DNA from: Sinorhizobium alkalisoli
GTDB taxonomy: Bacteria; Pseudomonadota; Alphaproteobacteria; Rhizobiales; Rhizobiaceae
Length of the DNA: 64,000 nucleotides
Reading direction: 5' to 3'
Assembly: GCF_008932245.1 (NCBI RefSeq)
Contig: NZ_CP034910.1
Coordinates: forward strand, 1,302,001 to 1,366,000
The translations under genes and the position numbers were made by a program. The notes under the pieces were generated by a model, which saw only the letters and a list, made by a program, of their open reading frames with translations, had not been told where the DNA came from and did not search any database. This document shows positions 25,240 through 34,981 of this stretch, piece by piece; position 1 is the first letter of the stretch; each line of letters starts with the position of its first letter.

Positions 25240-27609
25240 TCAAGCGGCCGTGTAGCGCGCCTCGGGTACATCCGGTTCGATGTAGTATTTGCCGTAACGA
25301 TGCCGGTATTTCTCTGCGCCGTCGAAGTCACTGTATTTCTGCAGCTCCTTCATATCGGTCTTGTTGAGAATGACACCGAGAACCTTGGCATCGATCTGCG
25401 GCTCGGAATTGAGGAGATCGCGCACGAGCCTTGTCGGTGTCCTGCCCCATTCGACGACGAAGAGAACGCCGTCGGCGAGCGGGGCGAAGGCCTTCGCATC
25501 GACCACGGGGGCGAGGGCTGCGAGGTCCACGACGACATAGTCGAAGGAATTGCGGGCGTTCTCGATCAGGCCCGCCATGGCAGGCGATGCGAGCAATTCA
25601 TTGCTCTGATGCCGCCTTTCGTTCGATGTGCCGCCGCCTGCAGGCAGGATTGCGAGCTTGGAGCGCTGATCCACCTTGATGCCCGCGGGCCAAGTGGCCT
25701 CGCCCGTCAACACTTCCACCAGCCCTCCACGCGGCGCAGGCGTGATCAATCGGGTCAGGCCGGGCTTGCGGATATCGGCGTCGATCAGCAAGGTTCTCTT
25801 TCCGCTCGCGGCGAGAAGCGCCGCAAAGTTTGCCGCCACGACCGATTTGCCCTCGTCGGGCAGCGCGGAGGCGATTGCGATCACCCGGCTCTCGTTGCCG
25901 GGCAGCATATGATCGCAGGCGAGTTTTGCATTCCGGAACGTCTCCGCGAAAGCCGAGCGTGGCGCGTCGATGACGAGGCGCGAGAGCCGCGGGAACGGCA
26001 GAGAAGTTTCCTCGGCTTCGTGTGGTGGTCGGTCGGAGCCGAATCGCGCCCGCACGAGCTCCGTCGCTTTCTTGTGCCGGGATCCGACCAGGGGCAGGTA
26101 ACCGAGCGACCGGTGGCCGAGGGCCGAGCGTACGTCACCTTCCAGGCGGAACGTGCGTTCGCGGAATTCGAGAAATGCCGCATAGGCACCGCCGACCAAA
26201 AGTCCGAGCACCGCCGAAAGCGCGAGCGTCATCGTCTTCTTCGGGCTCGAGGGTCCAACCGGAACACCGGCCTCGGAAATGACGCGAGCCTTGGCGATCG
26301 GGAAGGAGCGCTGCTGTGTCGCCTGCTCGTAGCGCCCAAGATAGGACTCGTAGAGCGACTTCAGCGCCGCAGCTTTCTGTTCCAGGCCGCGCAATTGCAC
26401 CAGCGATTGGCTGGCATCGGAATTCTTGCCGGTAATACCTTCGATGCTCTCGCGAAGCGATGCCTCGCGCGAGCGGGCGACTTCATATTCGTTCCGGTAG
26501 CTGGCGGTCAGCTGCTTCAGTTCCTGATAGATCTGCCGCGCGATGTCCTCGCGCTCCCCGCGCAGCGAGACGGCCTGGGGATGATCCTCCCCGAAATTCT
26601 CCGAGACTTCGCGTTCGCGCTTGCCAATGGTGAGATAGCGGTTGCGGAGCTCCTTTATCACGGAATTGTCGCCCTCTTTAGGGGAGATGGTGGCGTTGTT
26701 GACTGCGCCCTCCGGTCCCTGATCGACAATCGATTTGTACTGGTTGTAGCGTGCGGAGGCGCTCGCCGTGTCCGCCTGTGCGACGATTAGCTGACTGTTG
26801 AGATCGGAGAGCTGTTGCTCGGACATCAGTTCGCCGCGAGCAGCCGTTAGCCCCTTCTCGCTGCGGAAACGTTCGACCTCGAGGGCCGCCGTCTGCGACC
26901 GCTGTCTCAGGTCGTCTAGCCGCTCCTGCAGCCACACCGTCGCCCGCTCCGTCGCTTCGAAATTGGCGTTCAACTGATCCGTGAGATAGGCGTCGGCATA
27001 GGCCCGGGTCACCGTCGCCGCGAGTTGTGGATCGCTGGAGCGGTAGGCAAGGGCCACCACCGAGCTTCGTGACACGCGCTCGACATTCAGTGCCTGCTGG
27101 AGGAGTGCGGCCGCCTTCAGCCGACGTCCGTTGCGCGCAGCTTCTTCCGAGACAGCCGGTCCGCTCGAAAAGACATCGGCTGCCGACTTCACCCAACCGA
27201 TGACGATCGCGACCGGCGAACGCGGCGGATTGAGGATCGTCTCGTTCTCCGAAAGTTTCAGCGTGTCCACCACACGCAGCGCCAGTTCGCCGGACTTCAG
27301 GATTTCTACGGCACTCGCAATTTGGTTGTCCAGCAACTGGCTGTTCGTGGGTGTTCTCTCCTCCTCGGCATATTTCGACAGGTCGTCGTCGAGAAGGATG
27401 CTCGTCATCGAGGTATAGAGCGGCGTCGTGAAGAGGAGATAGGCGGCCCCGAGCATGATGAAGAGCACCACGAAGCCCGCCACCAACCGCGCCCGGCGAA
27501 CGACGGCGGCAAAAAGCCGATCGAGATCGATAAAGCCGTCCGGCTGGTCTTCGCGGGGTATGATGCTCAATGGAACGCTTTTCTGTTTCATCGGGGCCGC
27601 TCTGTTCAT
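25240..27609 (-). CDS. exoP: EPS polymerisation/export protein with tyrosine kinase domain
   Basis: A 789-residue Wzz/BY-kinase fusion. The N-terminal half has a membrane helix (LVAGFVVLFIMLGAAYLLF, about residues 40-58), a long coiled periplasmic domain, and a second helix with a Pro-rich start (GPSSPKKTMTLALSAVLGLL). The C-terminal cytoplasmic kinase has Walker A ALPDEGKSVVAANFA, Walker A' TLLIDADIRKPG and Walker B FDYVVVDLAALAP. The end is Tyr-rich (YRHRYGKYYIEPDVPEARY), the usual autophosphorylation cluster. It controls chain length and export with ExoQ and ExoF. ATG 27609 has GGAGAAGAAT upstream. It is the last gene of the leftward exo operon. Confidence 0.95.
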   Translation of the reverse strand: MNRAAPMKQKSVPLSIIPREDQPDGFIDLDRLFAAVVRRARLVAGFVVLFIMLGAAYLLFTTPLYTSMTSILLDDDLSKYAEEERTPTNSQLLDNQIASAVEILKSGELALRVVDTLKLSENETILNPPRSPVAIVIGWVKSAADVFSSGPAVSEEAARNGRRLKAAALLQQALNVERVSRSSVVALAYRSSDPQLAATVTRAYADAYLTDQLNANFEATERATVWLQERLDDLRQRSQTAALEVERFRSEKGLTAARGELMSEQQLSDLNSQLIVAQADTASASARYNQYKSIVDQGPEGAVNNATISPKEGDNSVIKELRNRYLTIGKREREVSENFGEDHPQAVSLRGEREDIARQIYQELKQLTASYRNEYEVARSREASLRESIEGITGKNSDASQSLVQLRGLEQKAAALKSLYESYLGRYEQATQQRSFPIAKARVISEAGVPVGPSSPKKTMTLALSAVLGLLVGGAYAAFLEFRERTFRLEGDVRSALGHRSLGYLPLVGSRHKKATELVRARFGSDRPPHEAEETSLPFPRLSRLVIDAPRSAFAETFRNAKLACDHMLPGNESRVIAIASALPDEGKSVVAANFAALLAASGKRTLLIDADIRKPGLTRLITPAPRGGLVEVLTGEATWPAGIKVDQRSKLAILPAGGGTSNERRHQSNELLASPAMAGLIENARNSFDYVVVDLAALAPVVDAKAFAPLADGVLFVVEWGRTPTRLVRDLLNSEPQIDAKVLGVILNKTDMKELQKYSDFDGAEKYRHRYGKYYIEPDVPEARYTAA

Positions 27610-27628
27610 ATTCTTCTCCGGTCCTCTT

Positions 27629-27652
27629 CCGGTGGCCGTAACCGGCCACCGG
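27629..27652. terminator. Intercistronic hairpin between exoN and exoP
   Basis: CCGGTGGCCG (27629-27638) and CGGCCACCGG (27643-27652) form a perfect 10-bp stem with a 4-base loop in the 51-base gap between exoN and exoP. There is no T-run on the minus strand, so it may be an RNA-stability or attenuating hairpin rather than a full terminator. Confidence 0.6.
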
Positions 27653-27660
27653 GAACTTTC

Positions 27661-28566
27661 TTATGCCGCGCGCGTGCGGCTTTCGTGAGACAGGACGATT
27701 TCGCGAACAGACTGGAACACGGTTTCGCCGATATCCGCTCGGGCAAGCGCGAAGGTGACGTTGGCCTCGATGAAGCCCTGCTTGGAGCCACAATCGAAGG
27801 TGCGGCCTTCATAGGGATGAGCGTGGAAGGCTTGCTCGGCCGAAAGCTTGAGCATGCCGTCCGTCAATTGGATCTCGTTGCCGGCGCCGCGCGGCTGGTG
27901 CGTCAGGATCGAGAATATCTCCGGTTGCAGGATATAGCGGCCGTTGAGATAGTAGTTGGAGGGCGCTTTGCCGGGCGCCGGCTTCTCGACCATTTCGCTC
28001 ACGGTGAAACCGTGCCGCACAGCGTCACCCTTGCCGACGATGCCGTATTTTGAGGCGTCTTCAGGCGTGCATTGCTCCACGCCGACGACGTTGCCACCGA
28101 CTTCGCGGTAAAGCTCCATGAGCCCGGCCATGCAGCCGCGCTGGCCGAAGGAGACCATGTCCGGTAGCAACAGCGCGAACGGCTCGTCGCCGATGAGATC
28201 GCGGGCACACCAGACCGCATGGCCGAGGCCGAGAGGCGCCTGCTGGCGGGTGAAGCTGACGGACCCTGCCTTCGGCAGCATGGCCTCCAACTCGGAGATC
28301 TGTGCCTCCTTGCCCGAGCGCGTGAGTGAGGAAATGAGCTCCGGAGTGTCGTCGAAATGATCCTCGATTGCCTGCTTGTTGCGGCTGGTGACAAAGACGA
28401 CGTGCTCGATTCCGGCCTGGCGCGCTTCGTCGACGGCATATTGTACCACCGGCCGATCCACGATGGTCAACATCTCCTTCGGCACAGCCTTCGTGGCTGG
28501 AAGGAATCTCGTTCCGCTTCCGGCCACGGGGATCACTGCTTTCCTGACGGTCCTGATACGGTCCAT
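27661..28566 (-). CDS. exoN: UTP-glucose-1-phosphate uridylyltransferase
   Basis: A 301-residue GalU-type enzyme. Signature [21 protein letters not shown] near the N-terminus, [14 protein letters not shown], and the late [10 protein letters not shown] and GCFD-like [10 protein letters not shown] motifs. It makes UDP-glucose, the donor for the EPS repeat and, through ExoB, for UDP-galactose. It follows exoO by 4 bases and precedes exoP in the leftward exo operon. Confidence 0.95.
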   Translation of the reverse strand: MDRIRTVRKAVIPVAGSGTRFLPATKAVPKEMLTIVDRPVVQYAVDEARQAGIEHVVFVTSRNKQAIEDHFDDTPELISSLTRSGKEAQISELEAMLPKAGSVSFTRQQAPLGLGHAVWCARDLIGDEPFALLLPDMVSFGQRGCMAGLMELYREVGGNVVGVEQCTPEDASKYGIVGKGDAVRHGFTVSEMVEKPAPGKAPSNYYLNGRYILQPEIFSILTHQPRGAGNEIQLTDGMLKLSAEQAFHAHPYEGRTFDCGSKQGFIEANVTFALARADIGETVFQSVREIVLSHESRTRAA

Positions 28567-28570
28567 GGTA

Positions 28571-29593
28571 TCATCCTTTGCTCGTATGGGGGGCTTTGCC
28601 CAAGGGGGATCGTTCGGCCGCCGCCGTCATGGCGGCGGGATGCTTCGGCCGCGCCGTCAGGCGGCGCAGCCGGGCGGCGATCGGCATGCTTAGATGCCGA
28701 AGCGCAAGCGGGTCGGCGAGCGCGGTCCTCAGCGCACCGGCCAACGATTTCTTCTTCAATTGATCGACGAGGACAAGAAACGAACGCGCCTGGCGGAAGC
28801 CGCGTTTGCGCTTGCGCTGCATCCGTTGGGAGAGGGGATCGAGCGCGTAGCGGCTGAGGAAGAGTTCGTCGGCGGCCATCATCGCGTCGATATGCTCGAC
28901 CCTCAAGACGCGCGAGATCGAACCTTCGCGGATATGATAGGCGTAGCCGGCGGAGGGTTCCACGGCGCAGCGCCCGCCGCAGGCAAGCGCGGAGGCGAGT
29001 AAGACATAGTCTTCGCCGATGCGCAGCGTCTCGTCGAATCGCAGGCTATGCGCCTCGAGAAACCTGCGCTCGAAGACCGGCTTCATATAGCCGAAATTGT
29101 GTTCCGAGCGGAAAATCACATTCGACTCGATGAAGGCGGGGAGCGTCAGTTCCCCGAGTTCCGCAAGCGCCGCTTCCGGGAACATTCTGACGCTGCCGCC
29201 ATCGAGTGAGACCACATCGAGATTGTCGACCACGACCTGCGCCCCGGCGGCCTCGGCGCGGTCGACCATTCGCCTCAGCCGCAGCGGCTCCACCGTGTCG
29301 TCTGCATCGAGAATGGCGATCCACCGGCCGCGCGCCGCGGCCAGACCGGCATTGCGTGCACCGCCAGGTCCACGGTTGCGCTCAAGCGCGATCAGCCGTA
29401 GCCGAGGGTGCTGCATCGCTGCGACGACGGCAGCGGTCTTGTCGGACGAGCAATCGTCGACAACGATCACCTCGATAGAGACGCCCTCCTGGGCAAGGGC
29501 GCTGTCGATGGCGCGCCTGATCGTGTCGGCGGCGTTGAAGGCGGCGATGACGAAGGTCACGTCCGGGCTGAAGGCGAGGCTCGCTTTGTTCAT
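28571..29593 (-). CDS. exoO: Glycosyltransferase, succinoglycan type (ExoO)
   Basis: A 340-residue family 2 glycosyltransferase. [20 protein letters not shown] opens the GT-A fold, with [15 protein letters not shown] and the DxD-like [10 protein letters not shown] (about residue 95). By synteny and length it is ExoO, which in S. meliloti adds the first beta-1,6 glucose of the side chain on the lipid-linked intermediate. It overlaps exoM by 4 bases. Its sequence is related to the ExoU protein here. Confidence 0.88.
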   Translation of the reverse strand: MNKASLAFSPDVTFVIAAFNAADTIRRAIDSALAQEGVSIEVIVVDDCSSDKTAAVVAAMQHPRLRLIALERNRGPGGARNAGLAAARGRWIAILDADDTVEPLRLRRMVDRAEAAGAQVVVDNLDVVSLDGGSVRMFPEAALAELGELTLPAFIESNVIFRSEHNFGYMKPVFERRFLEAHSLRFDETLRIGEDYVLLASALACGGRCAVEPSAGYAYHIREGSISRVLRVEHIDAMMAADELFLSRYALDPLSQRMQRKRKRGFRQARSFLVLVDQLKKKSLAGALRTALADPLALRHLSMPIAARLRRLTARPKHPAAMTAAAERSPLGKAPHTSKG

Positions 29594-30516
29594 CGCGACG
29601 GCGCCTCCCGAGCCCCATACTGCTCGATTGCTTCATGCCCGAGAAGGCCGCTCACGACGCCGGCATGGAGAAGGGCGCGCACGGCGTAGCGATAGCGCGG
29701 GACCGGTGCTGGAAAGGTGGCGACAGCTGCCAGCACGCAATAGGTGAATTTCGCGGCTGCAAGCGCCAGATGGCGAAGTTGACCGAGACCATGCGCGCTT
29801 TCGGCGAGCAGCCGGCCGTGCGTCTGTCCGGAGCGGAAGCGCCGTTTCGCGAGCCAGGAGAGCGAGGCTCGCGCTTCGGGAACCGGCTCGTGGACCCAAG
29901 CCTCCGGCGCAAAGGCTATTCTTCCGCCAGAGCGGTGCATGCCGGTGAAGAAATCCGTGTCTTCGCCGCCGCTTCTGCCGAGCGCAAGCTTGAAACGACG
30001 GCCTTCGAGCGAGGGTGCCTTGAGCTTGAGCAGGGCATTGCACGTATAGCCCGTGCGGATATCTCCCCCGACCCAGACCGGCAGCGTCGAATGGAAATCG
30101 CCGCGGCGCATCCAGCTCGGCGCCGATTGGCCATAATGGGCCTTCACGGGACCGAGCACCGCATCGGCGCCCGTGGAGCGAGCGGTCTCCAGGAGCTGCG
30201 CCAGCCACTCCTGCGAAGCGGTCTCGTCGTCGTCGATGAAAGCGAGAAATTCGGCGGTGCTGTTGTCGAGGCAGGCATTGCGGGCGAGCGAAATGTTTGA
30301 TGCAGGACAGTGAAGATACGTGACCTCAAAGGGCAGCTCGGGCCGAAGCGCTTCGACGAGGCCGCGGGCACTCGGCGTCACGTCGTTGTCGGCGAGGATG
30401 ATATGCACCAGCGCATCCGCTGGTTGCTTCATAGCTGCGAGAGAGCGAAGCGTTTCCGTGAGTTCCGGCCGGCGGAACGTGCAGATGCCGATGTCGACTC
30501 GGAGTTTCTCGATCAT
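29590..30516 (-). CDS. exoM: Glycosyltransferase, succinoglycan type (ExoM)
   Basis: Start at ATG 30516 (MIEKLRVDIGICTFRRPELT), overlapping exoA by 4 bases; the frame itself is open to 30672. The 308-residue product is a GT2 enzyme with VDIGICTFRRPEL, HIILADNDVTPSA and the metal-binding FIDDDETASQEWL (about residue 100). In S. meliloti ExoM adds a beta-1,4 glucose to the growing repeat. It is translationally coupled in the exo operon. Confidence 0.9.
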   Translation of the reverse strand: MIEKLRVDIGICTFRRPELTETLRSLAAMKQPADALVHIILADNDVTPSARGLVEALRPELPFEVTYLHCPASNISLARNACLDNSTAEFLAFIDDDETASQEWLAQLLETARSTGADAVLGPVKAHYGQSAPSWMRRGDFHSTLPVWVGGDIRTGYTCNALLKLKAPSLEGRRFKLALGRSGGEDTDFFTGMHRSGGRIAFAPEAWVHEPVPEARASLSWLAKRRFRSGQTHGRLLAESAHGLGQLRHLALAAAKFTYCVLAAVATFPAPVPRYRYAVRALLHAGVVSGLLGHEAIEQYGAREAPSR

Positions 30517-31502
30517 CGTGCCGCCCTGTGCCGGAAAGAGAGAAGCTCCCGCCAGAAGCCGGTGGACCATGCGAGATGCATGATCATCGCCGAAACCGCG
30601 GCAAGTGGGCCATAAGGATTTCGCTGACCAATCGCGATCCACACGCCATAGCCGAGGCAGGCGGCCGCCCAAACGCCAAAGGGAATGATGGCGGCCCAGT
30701 TGATGATGGCGAGAAACGCGCCGAAGGCGACGGGCGCTACCGCCATCGGGACCATCTGCCGCATTCCGGGCATGGCGCGGTGTTTGAGGAAATTTCTGGC
30801 GCGGCCGCGGCCATAGCCGAAATACTGGCGAAAGAGCGGTCCGATCCGGGTGCGCGGATAGTAGACCATGCTCGTCTTGTCGGTCATCCAGATGCGGTAG
30901 CCGGCCTGTCGCAAGCGATAGTCGAACTCCGCATCTTCGTTGTGGCTGAAGCTTTCGTCATAGCCGCCGATCGCTCGAAAGGCGTCGATCCGCATCAGCG
31001 CGTGGTGCCCATGCTCGACCCAGTGGCCGGCTGCGCCGGTCCGGTGCTTCGAGCCTCCATTGCCGAGCTTGGAGTTTTGGGCGACAGCCGTCGCTTTCTG
31101 GAAAGTGCTGTGGCCGACGGTCTCCATGGCGACAACGACCGAGTCGGCCTCAATGGCGATCGCTTCCTCCACGAGTCGTACGCAATAGTCGTCCGGATAG
31201 GTGGCGTGCGCATCGATGCGGATCAGAAAATCGAAGCCGGAGCCGAACTCGGCGACTGCAAGGTTGATCGCGGCGCTCTGGATCCGTTGCGGATTGTCAA
31301 GGAAGAGCACGCGCGGATCGTCCGTGGCGAGGTCGTCGGCGATTTCGCGTGTGCCGTCGGTACTGCCGCCGTCGGCAATCACGATTCTCGCATTCAGCGG
31401 CTCGAGCGAAGGACGAAGCTTGTCGACGAGAGCCTCTATGTGCATGGCTTCGTTGAGGCATGGGATGACGATCAGGCTCGATGTCGAGCGCGCCGTAGTC
31501 AT
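30513..31502 (-). CDS. exoA: Glycosyltransferase, succinoglycan type (ExoA)
   Basis: A 329-residue GT2 enzyme: SLIVIPCLNEAMHIEALVD, RIVIADGGSTDGTREIADD, and IRIDAHATYPDDY as the DxD-type site. Two or three hydrophobic segments at the C-terminus (VAFGAFLAIINWAAIIPFGV and following) anchor it to the membrane. ExoA transfers the beta-1,3 glucose to the galactose primer laid down by ExoY. It overlaps exoL and exoM by 4 bases each. Confidence 0.92.
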   Translation of the reverse strand: MTTARSTSSLIVIPCLNEAMHIEALVDKLRPSLEPLNARIVIADGGSTDGTREIADDLATDDPRVLFLDNPQRIQSAAINLAVAEFGSGFDFLIRIDAHATYPDDYCVRLVEEAIAIEADSVVVAMETVGHSTFQKATAVAQNSKLGNGGSKHRTGAAGHWVEHGHHALMRIDAFRAIGGYDESFSHNEDAEFDYRLRQAGYRIWMTDKTSMVYYPRTRIGPLFRQYFGYGRGRARNFLKHRAMPGMRQMVPMAVAPVAFGAFLAIINWAAIIPFGVWAAACLGYGVWIAIGQRNPYGPLAAVSAMIMHLAWSTGFWRELLSFRHRAAR

Positions 31503-32707
31503 GGCATTCCACCTTCATTGTGTCGGGGCGCCGTCATTGCCGCAGCCGGTGCGAATGCGTGCGGTTCGCGCGTGAGCGCCGCCAATCGCTGCACCAGCGC
31601 CTCGCAGTCGGAGCGGTTGAAAATCCAGGTTGTTGCGTGGCACTGCTCGATGCGCGCAGCGGCATCGGTGAAGCGATCCGGTGTCATTGCCCCGACAAGG
31701 GAGGCAAGGCCTTCGGCACTGGCTTCCTCGAGCACGAGACCGATGTTGCGTGCCGAAAGGAAGCGGGCGGTTTCGGTTCCCCGCATGGCGATCGGCACTC
31801 GCCCGTAGCGGCAACCCTCATAGAGACGGTTCGGCAGAAGCCAGGCGGAGTTCTGGCCTTCCTCGAAGAAATCGATGGCCCAAGTGAAATGCGCGCCGCC
31901 ATAGATTTCGGGGAGGTCCTCTGGGTTACGATAGGCGCCGTCGAAGCGCATGAACGGCTCATTGTGAACGAAGCCTTCGAAATCGTCGAACTCGGAATGG
32001 GCGGGGCGGCCGCGCAGGACGATTTCGAAGCGGCCCTCCATCCTCCTGGAAAATTCCGCAAGAAGTGCGAGCGATTTGCTGCAGCGCAATGCACCGAACC
32101 AACCGATTTTCCATGGTGTGGCGCGCGGCGGATAGGTTCCTGTCTCATGTGCCGCTTCTTTCGCGTCAGAGATTTCGAGCACTTTGTTCTCGATGAGCAT
32201 CGGTGTTGCTTCGAGGTGCGACAGAGGGCGGAAATAGTGTTCGAGGAACGCAGGCGAACTGGTGATCAGCAAGCGCGCGTCACGACCAAGACTGCCTTCG
32301 GCGGCGCGCAAGGCGCGCCCGATCATGTCGTCGCGCAGCATGAGCCGGTGAATATCGAGGCATTCGTAGACGATCGGAACGTCGCCGCCGAAGAGTGCCG
32401 CAGCCCGTCTTGCAACGGCGAGCATTTCAAGATTGCGGGCGATGATCACGTCAGGCTTGCGAAGGTGCCCAAGCTTGCGCTTGAGCGACAGGCATGCGCC
32501 GGCCACGGCGCCGATGCGCTGCAGGAAGCGGCCGTCGGCGGTCTTGCCGAGCGCAACCGACATCACGCCCTCGATCGCCGCAAGCGGGTTGTCGCTACGG
32601 CGAAAACCCGCCAGCGTGACGCTGGCCCCGCCGCTGATGAGCGCAAGGGTCCTGCGCCGCACGGCAGGGTCGGCAAGATCCTGTGCCAAGTAAAGTATCT
32701 GCAGCAT
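31499..32707 (-). CDS. exoL: Glycosyltransferase, succinoglycan type (ExoL)
   Basis: Start at ATG 32707 (MLQILYLAQDLADPAVRRRT); the frame is open to 32794 but the upstream part is unlike the family. The product has 402 residues, matching ExoL, with GT-B-like features (GWFGALRCSKSL, GVFLRGRP-like IVLRGRPAHSEFDDF, and a late YEGCRYGRVPIAMRGTETA). ExoL adds a beta-1,4 glucose. First of the tightly overlapping exoL-A-M-O-N-P run, 100 bases after exoK. Confidence 0.9.
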   Translation of the reverse strand: MLQILYLAQDLADPAVRRRTLALISGGASVTLAGFRRSDNPLAAIEGVMSVALGKTADGRFLQRIGAVAGACLSLKRKLGHLRKPDVIIARNLEMLAVARRAAALFGGDVPIVYECLDIHRLMLRDDMIGRALRAAEGSLGRDARLLITSSPAFLEHYFRPLSHLEATPMLIENKVLEISDAKEAAHETGTYPPRATPWKIGWFGALRCSKSLALLAEFSRRMEGRFEIVLRGRPAHSEFDDFEGFVHNEPFMRFDGAYRNPEDLPEIYGGAHFTWAIDFFEEGQNSAWLLPNRLYEGCRYGRVPIAMRGTETARFLSARNIGLVLEEASAEGLASLVGAMTPDRFTDAAARIEQCHATTWIFNRSDCEALVQRLAALTREPHAFAPAAAMTAPRHNEGGMP

Positions 32708-32807
32708 GAAAACGCCCGTTTTCCTGCCCAGCCCGGGGGCGAGCTTAATCCAGTTGTTTGTGCGTCGCAACATAATGTTGCAAGTGCTCAGCAATCAGTG
32801 GTTTATC

Positions 32808-33602
32808 TCAGTCCAGCCGGCATGCCACCGACTCAGCGAATTGGCAGTCGTCGCCGGCGGCCGTGAAGGCTACGCGGTCAACCTCGAGCTTCGTCGGCTC
32901 CTTGTAGGCAAACGTGCCCATCCAATCGGTCAGGGTGTCGGTTCCCCACAGGCTGAAAAAGATCTTCTGGGCGTTGACTGGAATCTTGGCGGGATCGTTC
33001 ACTTCGTGCACCAATTCGCCATTGACGTAGTAGCGAAGCCGGTCTTTCTCCCAGACGAAGGCGTAGTCATTGAAGCCTTGGTTGGCACCACCCGGTACAT
33101 CGGCGAGGAACTCGTTGCCGCCCTTGGCCGAGACATATTGATTGACCTGCACCTTTGCAGTGTTCTTGCCGAGCACCTCGAAGTCGATTTCGTCATGCGG
33201 CTTCTTGTTGGTGGGACCTATATAGGTAAAGAAGGCTGAGTTCAGCCCCGATCCGTCCGCCGCCTTGATCCTGGCTTCATAGGTGCCGTAGCCATAACGC
33301 TTGCGCGTCTGGATCTCGCCGCAGGCGTAATTCCGGTCCCCTTCCTTGCGCTCCTCGAAGGTCAGTTGCAGCACACCGTTCACCACCTTCACCTGCTTCT
33401 CCGACCAAGTGCAATTTTGAAACGTGCCATTGTTCCAACCGTCCGAGATAAACCAGAACTTGCGGTCGAGCCGATCGAAATCGTCCAGGAAGGACGTGCC
33501 GTTGGCGCCCTCCTGGGCCACGGCAATATGTCCGATGCCAACGACAGAGAACGTCGCGGCGAGAGCGAGACGATAGTGGCGCCTGAGACGGTCAATGTTC
33601 AT
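32808..33602 (-). CDS. exoK: Secreted endo-1,3-1,4-beta-glycanase (GH16)
   Basis: A 264-residue family 16 glycosidase. Signal peptide MNIDRLRRHYRLALAATFSV ending about AVAQ; catalytic E-x-D-x-E motif as HDEIDFEVLG (about residue 140), with GYGTYEARIKAADGSGLNSA before it. It cuts nascent EPS chains to lower their mass. ATG 33602 has AGAAAGG upstream. It is the first gene of the leftward exoK-L-A-M-O-N-P set, with an unusually long gap upstream where exoH sits in S. meliloti. Confidence 0.95.
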   Translation of the reverse strand: MNIDRLRRHYRLALAATFSVVGIGHIAVAQEGANGTSFLDDFDRLDRKFWFISDGWNNGTFQNCTWSEKQVKVVNGVLQLTFEERKEGDRNYACGEIQTRKRYGYGTYEARIKAADGSGLNSAFFTYIGPTNKKPHDEIDFEVLGKNTAKVQVNQYVSAKGGNEFLADVPGGANQGFNDYAFVWEKDRLRYYVNGELVHEVNDPAKIPVNAQKIFFSLWGTDTLTDWMGTFAYKEPTKLEVDRVAFTAAGDDCQFAESVACRLD

Positions 33603-34486
33603 ATCGCGCTACCTTTCTGCGGCGAACGGCTCCCCGGCGCGGATGGCGCGGAAGCCCTTCGGTGCTTCGAATGGAACGCCGCCGGGAAGGACTCCCGGGG
33701 CGGAGGCTTGTCTTCGGGTTTGCGATGCACCGCGAAGAAACATTCGCTTCGATCACGATTTCAGTCGCTCCCCTACTGGGCAGTGCCGCAGCCGCGGCCG
33801 TTTCAACAGAGCAGACTTGAGCCCGCAGCCGGTAAGCTAGGGCACTTGCAGAGAAAAAATATGGCATCACGGCGGAAAACCGGATGCAAACCCCTGCAGC
33901 ATGACACCTGGTTGGTATGAGGGGCCGCGATATCGCAGCGGACCGCCGAACCCCCAGCCTGCCAAATCCCTGTTTCGTCGCATGTTGCGGAGGTTGTGCC
34001 GGCCGGAACTCTGAGCGTAACGACTCGGTGCAGCGGGACGCCCGATCCCCGTGCCTGCGCTGACGTCCATGTCGAATTTGGAAGCTCTTTCCGGGGTGCG
34101 GACCGTGGAATGCGGCAATGTTTGGGCAGGATTCATGGACGGTCGATTCGCGTGCGGGTGAGGCGGTTCACAACCACAGAAGGAATGGGAAGAGTGCCAC
34201 GGCGCTACCCTACGGGTGCAATGGCGCCTGCAATTGCCCCTAAAATGGTACTGGAAAATCGCCAAAAGTGCGTTCATATTGCTTGCATACTTTAATGTTT
34301 TCATCACGAGAGTAGGCCCGCCCTCCAAAGGCGGGCCAATTTTATGTGTGCAATTACAGTTCCTTAAGCGCCGAATGATTCACGTCCGCTGTTTGGTGTA
34401 CTTCTTCGCCGCAGACGTATCCGCACGCTTTACGAGGCGTAAAGCCGCTGACGAGTCGCCCTTGCCTTCCGCTCACCGCTCTGTGG
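33603..34486. other. Gene-free stretch between exoI and exoK (exoH position)
   Basis: About 880 bases without a credible gene. In S. meliloti this position holds exoH (succinyltransferase); I could not find ExoH-like acyltransferase-3 segments in any frame. The short minus-strand frames at 33592-33870 and 33867-34328 have low-complexity or arginine-rich products and look random. It contains a strong plus-strand terminator at 34315-34343 and probably the promoter of exoK. Confidence 0.6.
34315..34343 (+). terminator. Rho-independent terminator inside the exoI-exoK gap
   Basis: GGCCCGCC (34315-34322) and GGCGGGCC (34330-34337) form a perfect 8-bp stem with loop CTCCAAA, followed by AATTTTAT. 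It points along the plus strand, opposite to both flanking exo genes, so it ends a transcript that has no annotated gene. Confidence 0.75.
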
Positions 34487-34981
34487 TCACTGCGCGTCTT
34501 CGGTTCTCAAGCCCTCTCGGGTGATCCGCTCCGTGCGCCCGCCTTGGGGCTGTCCGCGCCAAATGCCGATGCCGGCCGATTGGGCCATGGCTTGGGCCGC
34601 GGTATAGAGACCTTGGTTGAGGTTTGCCCGCTCCAACGCATTGCCCGTCTCGACCAACCACCGATTGACGTCCTCGCCGTCCGCGCGAAAGCAGGTCGCA
34701 ACGAAGCGGCCGTAGCGGTCACGCGCGACGATCTCACAGCGTGTCGGGCGGGAGGCGGAAAGAAAGATGTTCAAGGCCCGTGTGGATACCTTTCCGCACT
34801 GATAATCCGCTCCCGTTTCGTCGAGGCAGACCTGCCAGCCCTCCGGCGCGTCGACGCCGCTCAACTGAATGCGTTCCCCGGCGATTTCGATCGTATCACC
34901 GTCGATCACGATGGCGTCGCCAACGATCGGTTCCGACGCATGTGCGTTGCCTGTGGCAATCAACAGAGCCAATGCAACCAT
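34487..34981 (-). CDS. exoI: ExoI, exported SNase-like protein
   Basis: The frame is open to 35152; I place the start at ATG 34981 (MVALALLIATGNAHA, a short signal peptide), though GTG about 45 bases upstream is possible. The mature part has a thermonuclease-like (SNase) fold: AIVIDGDTIEIAGERIQLSG, DAPEGWQVC, ARDRYGRFVATCF and AQSAGIGIWRG. ExoI is encoded in exo clusters; its biochemical role in EPS synthesis is not settled. It lies between exoU and the exoK gap on the same strand. Confidence 0.82.
   Translation of the reverse strand: MVALALLIATGNAHASEPIVGDAIVIDGDTIEIAGERIQLSGVDAPEGWQVCLDETGADYQCGKVSTRALNIFLSASRPTRCEIVARDRYGRFVATCFRADGEDVNRWLVETGNALERANLNQGLYTAAQAMAQSAGIGIWRGQPQGGRTERITREGLRTEDAQ

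Noticed and set aside
25300-26790. Plus-strand 496-codon frame within exoP
   Set aside because: Shadow of exoP; exoP has complete Wzz and kinase motifs.
33592-33870. Minus-strand 92-codon frame upstream of exoK
   Set aside because: Overlaps the exoK start and ribosome site; Arg/Ser-rich end, no match to ExoH or other families.
33867-34328. Minus-strand 153-codon frame in the exoI-exoK gap
   Set aside because: No recognisable domain, odd composition, and its upstream end overlaps the terminator hairpin. A short peptide gene here cannot be fully excluded.
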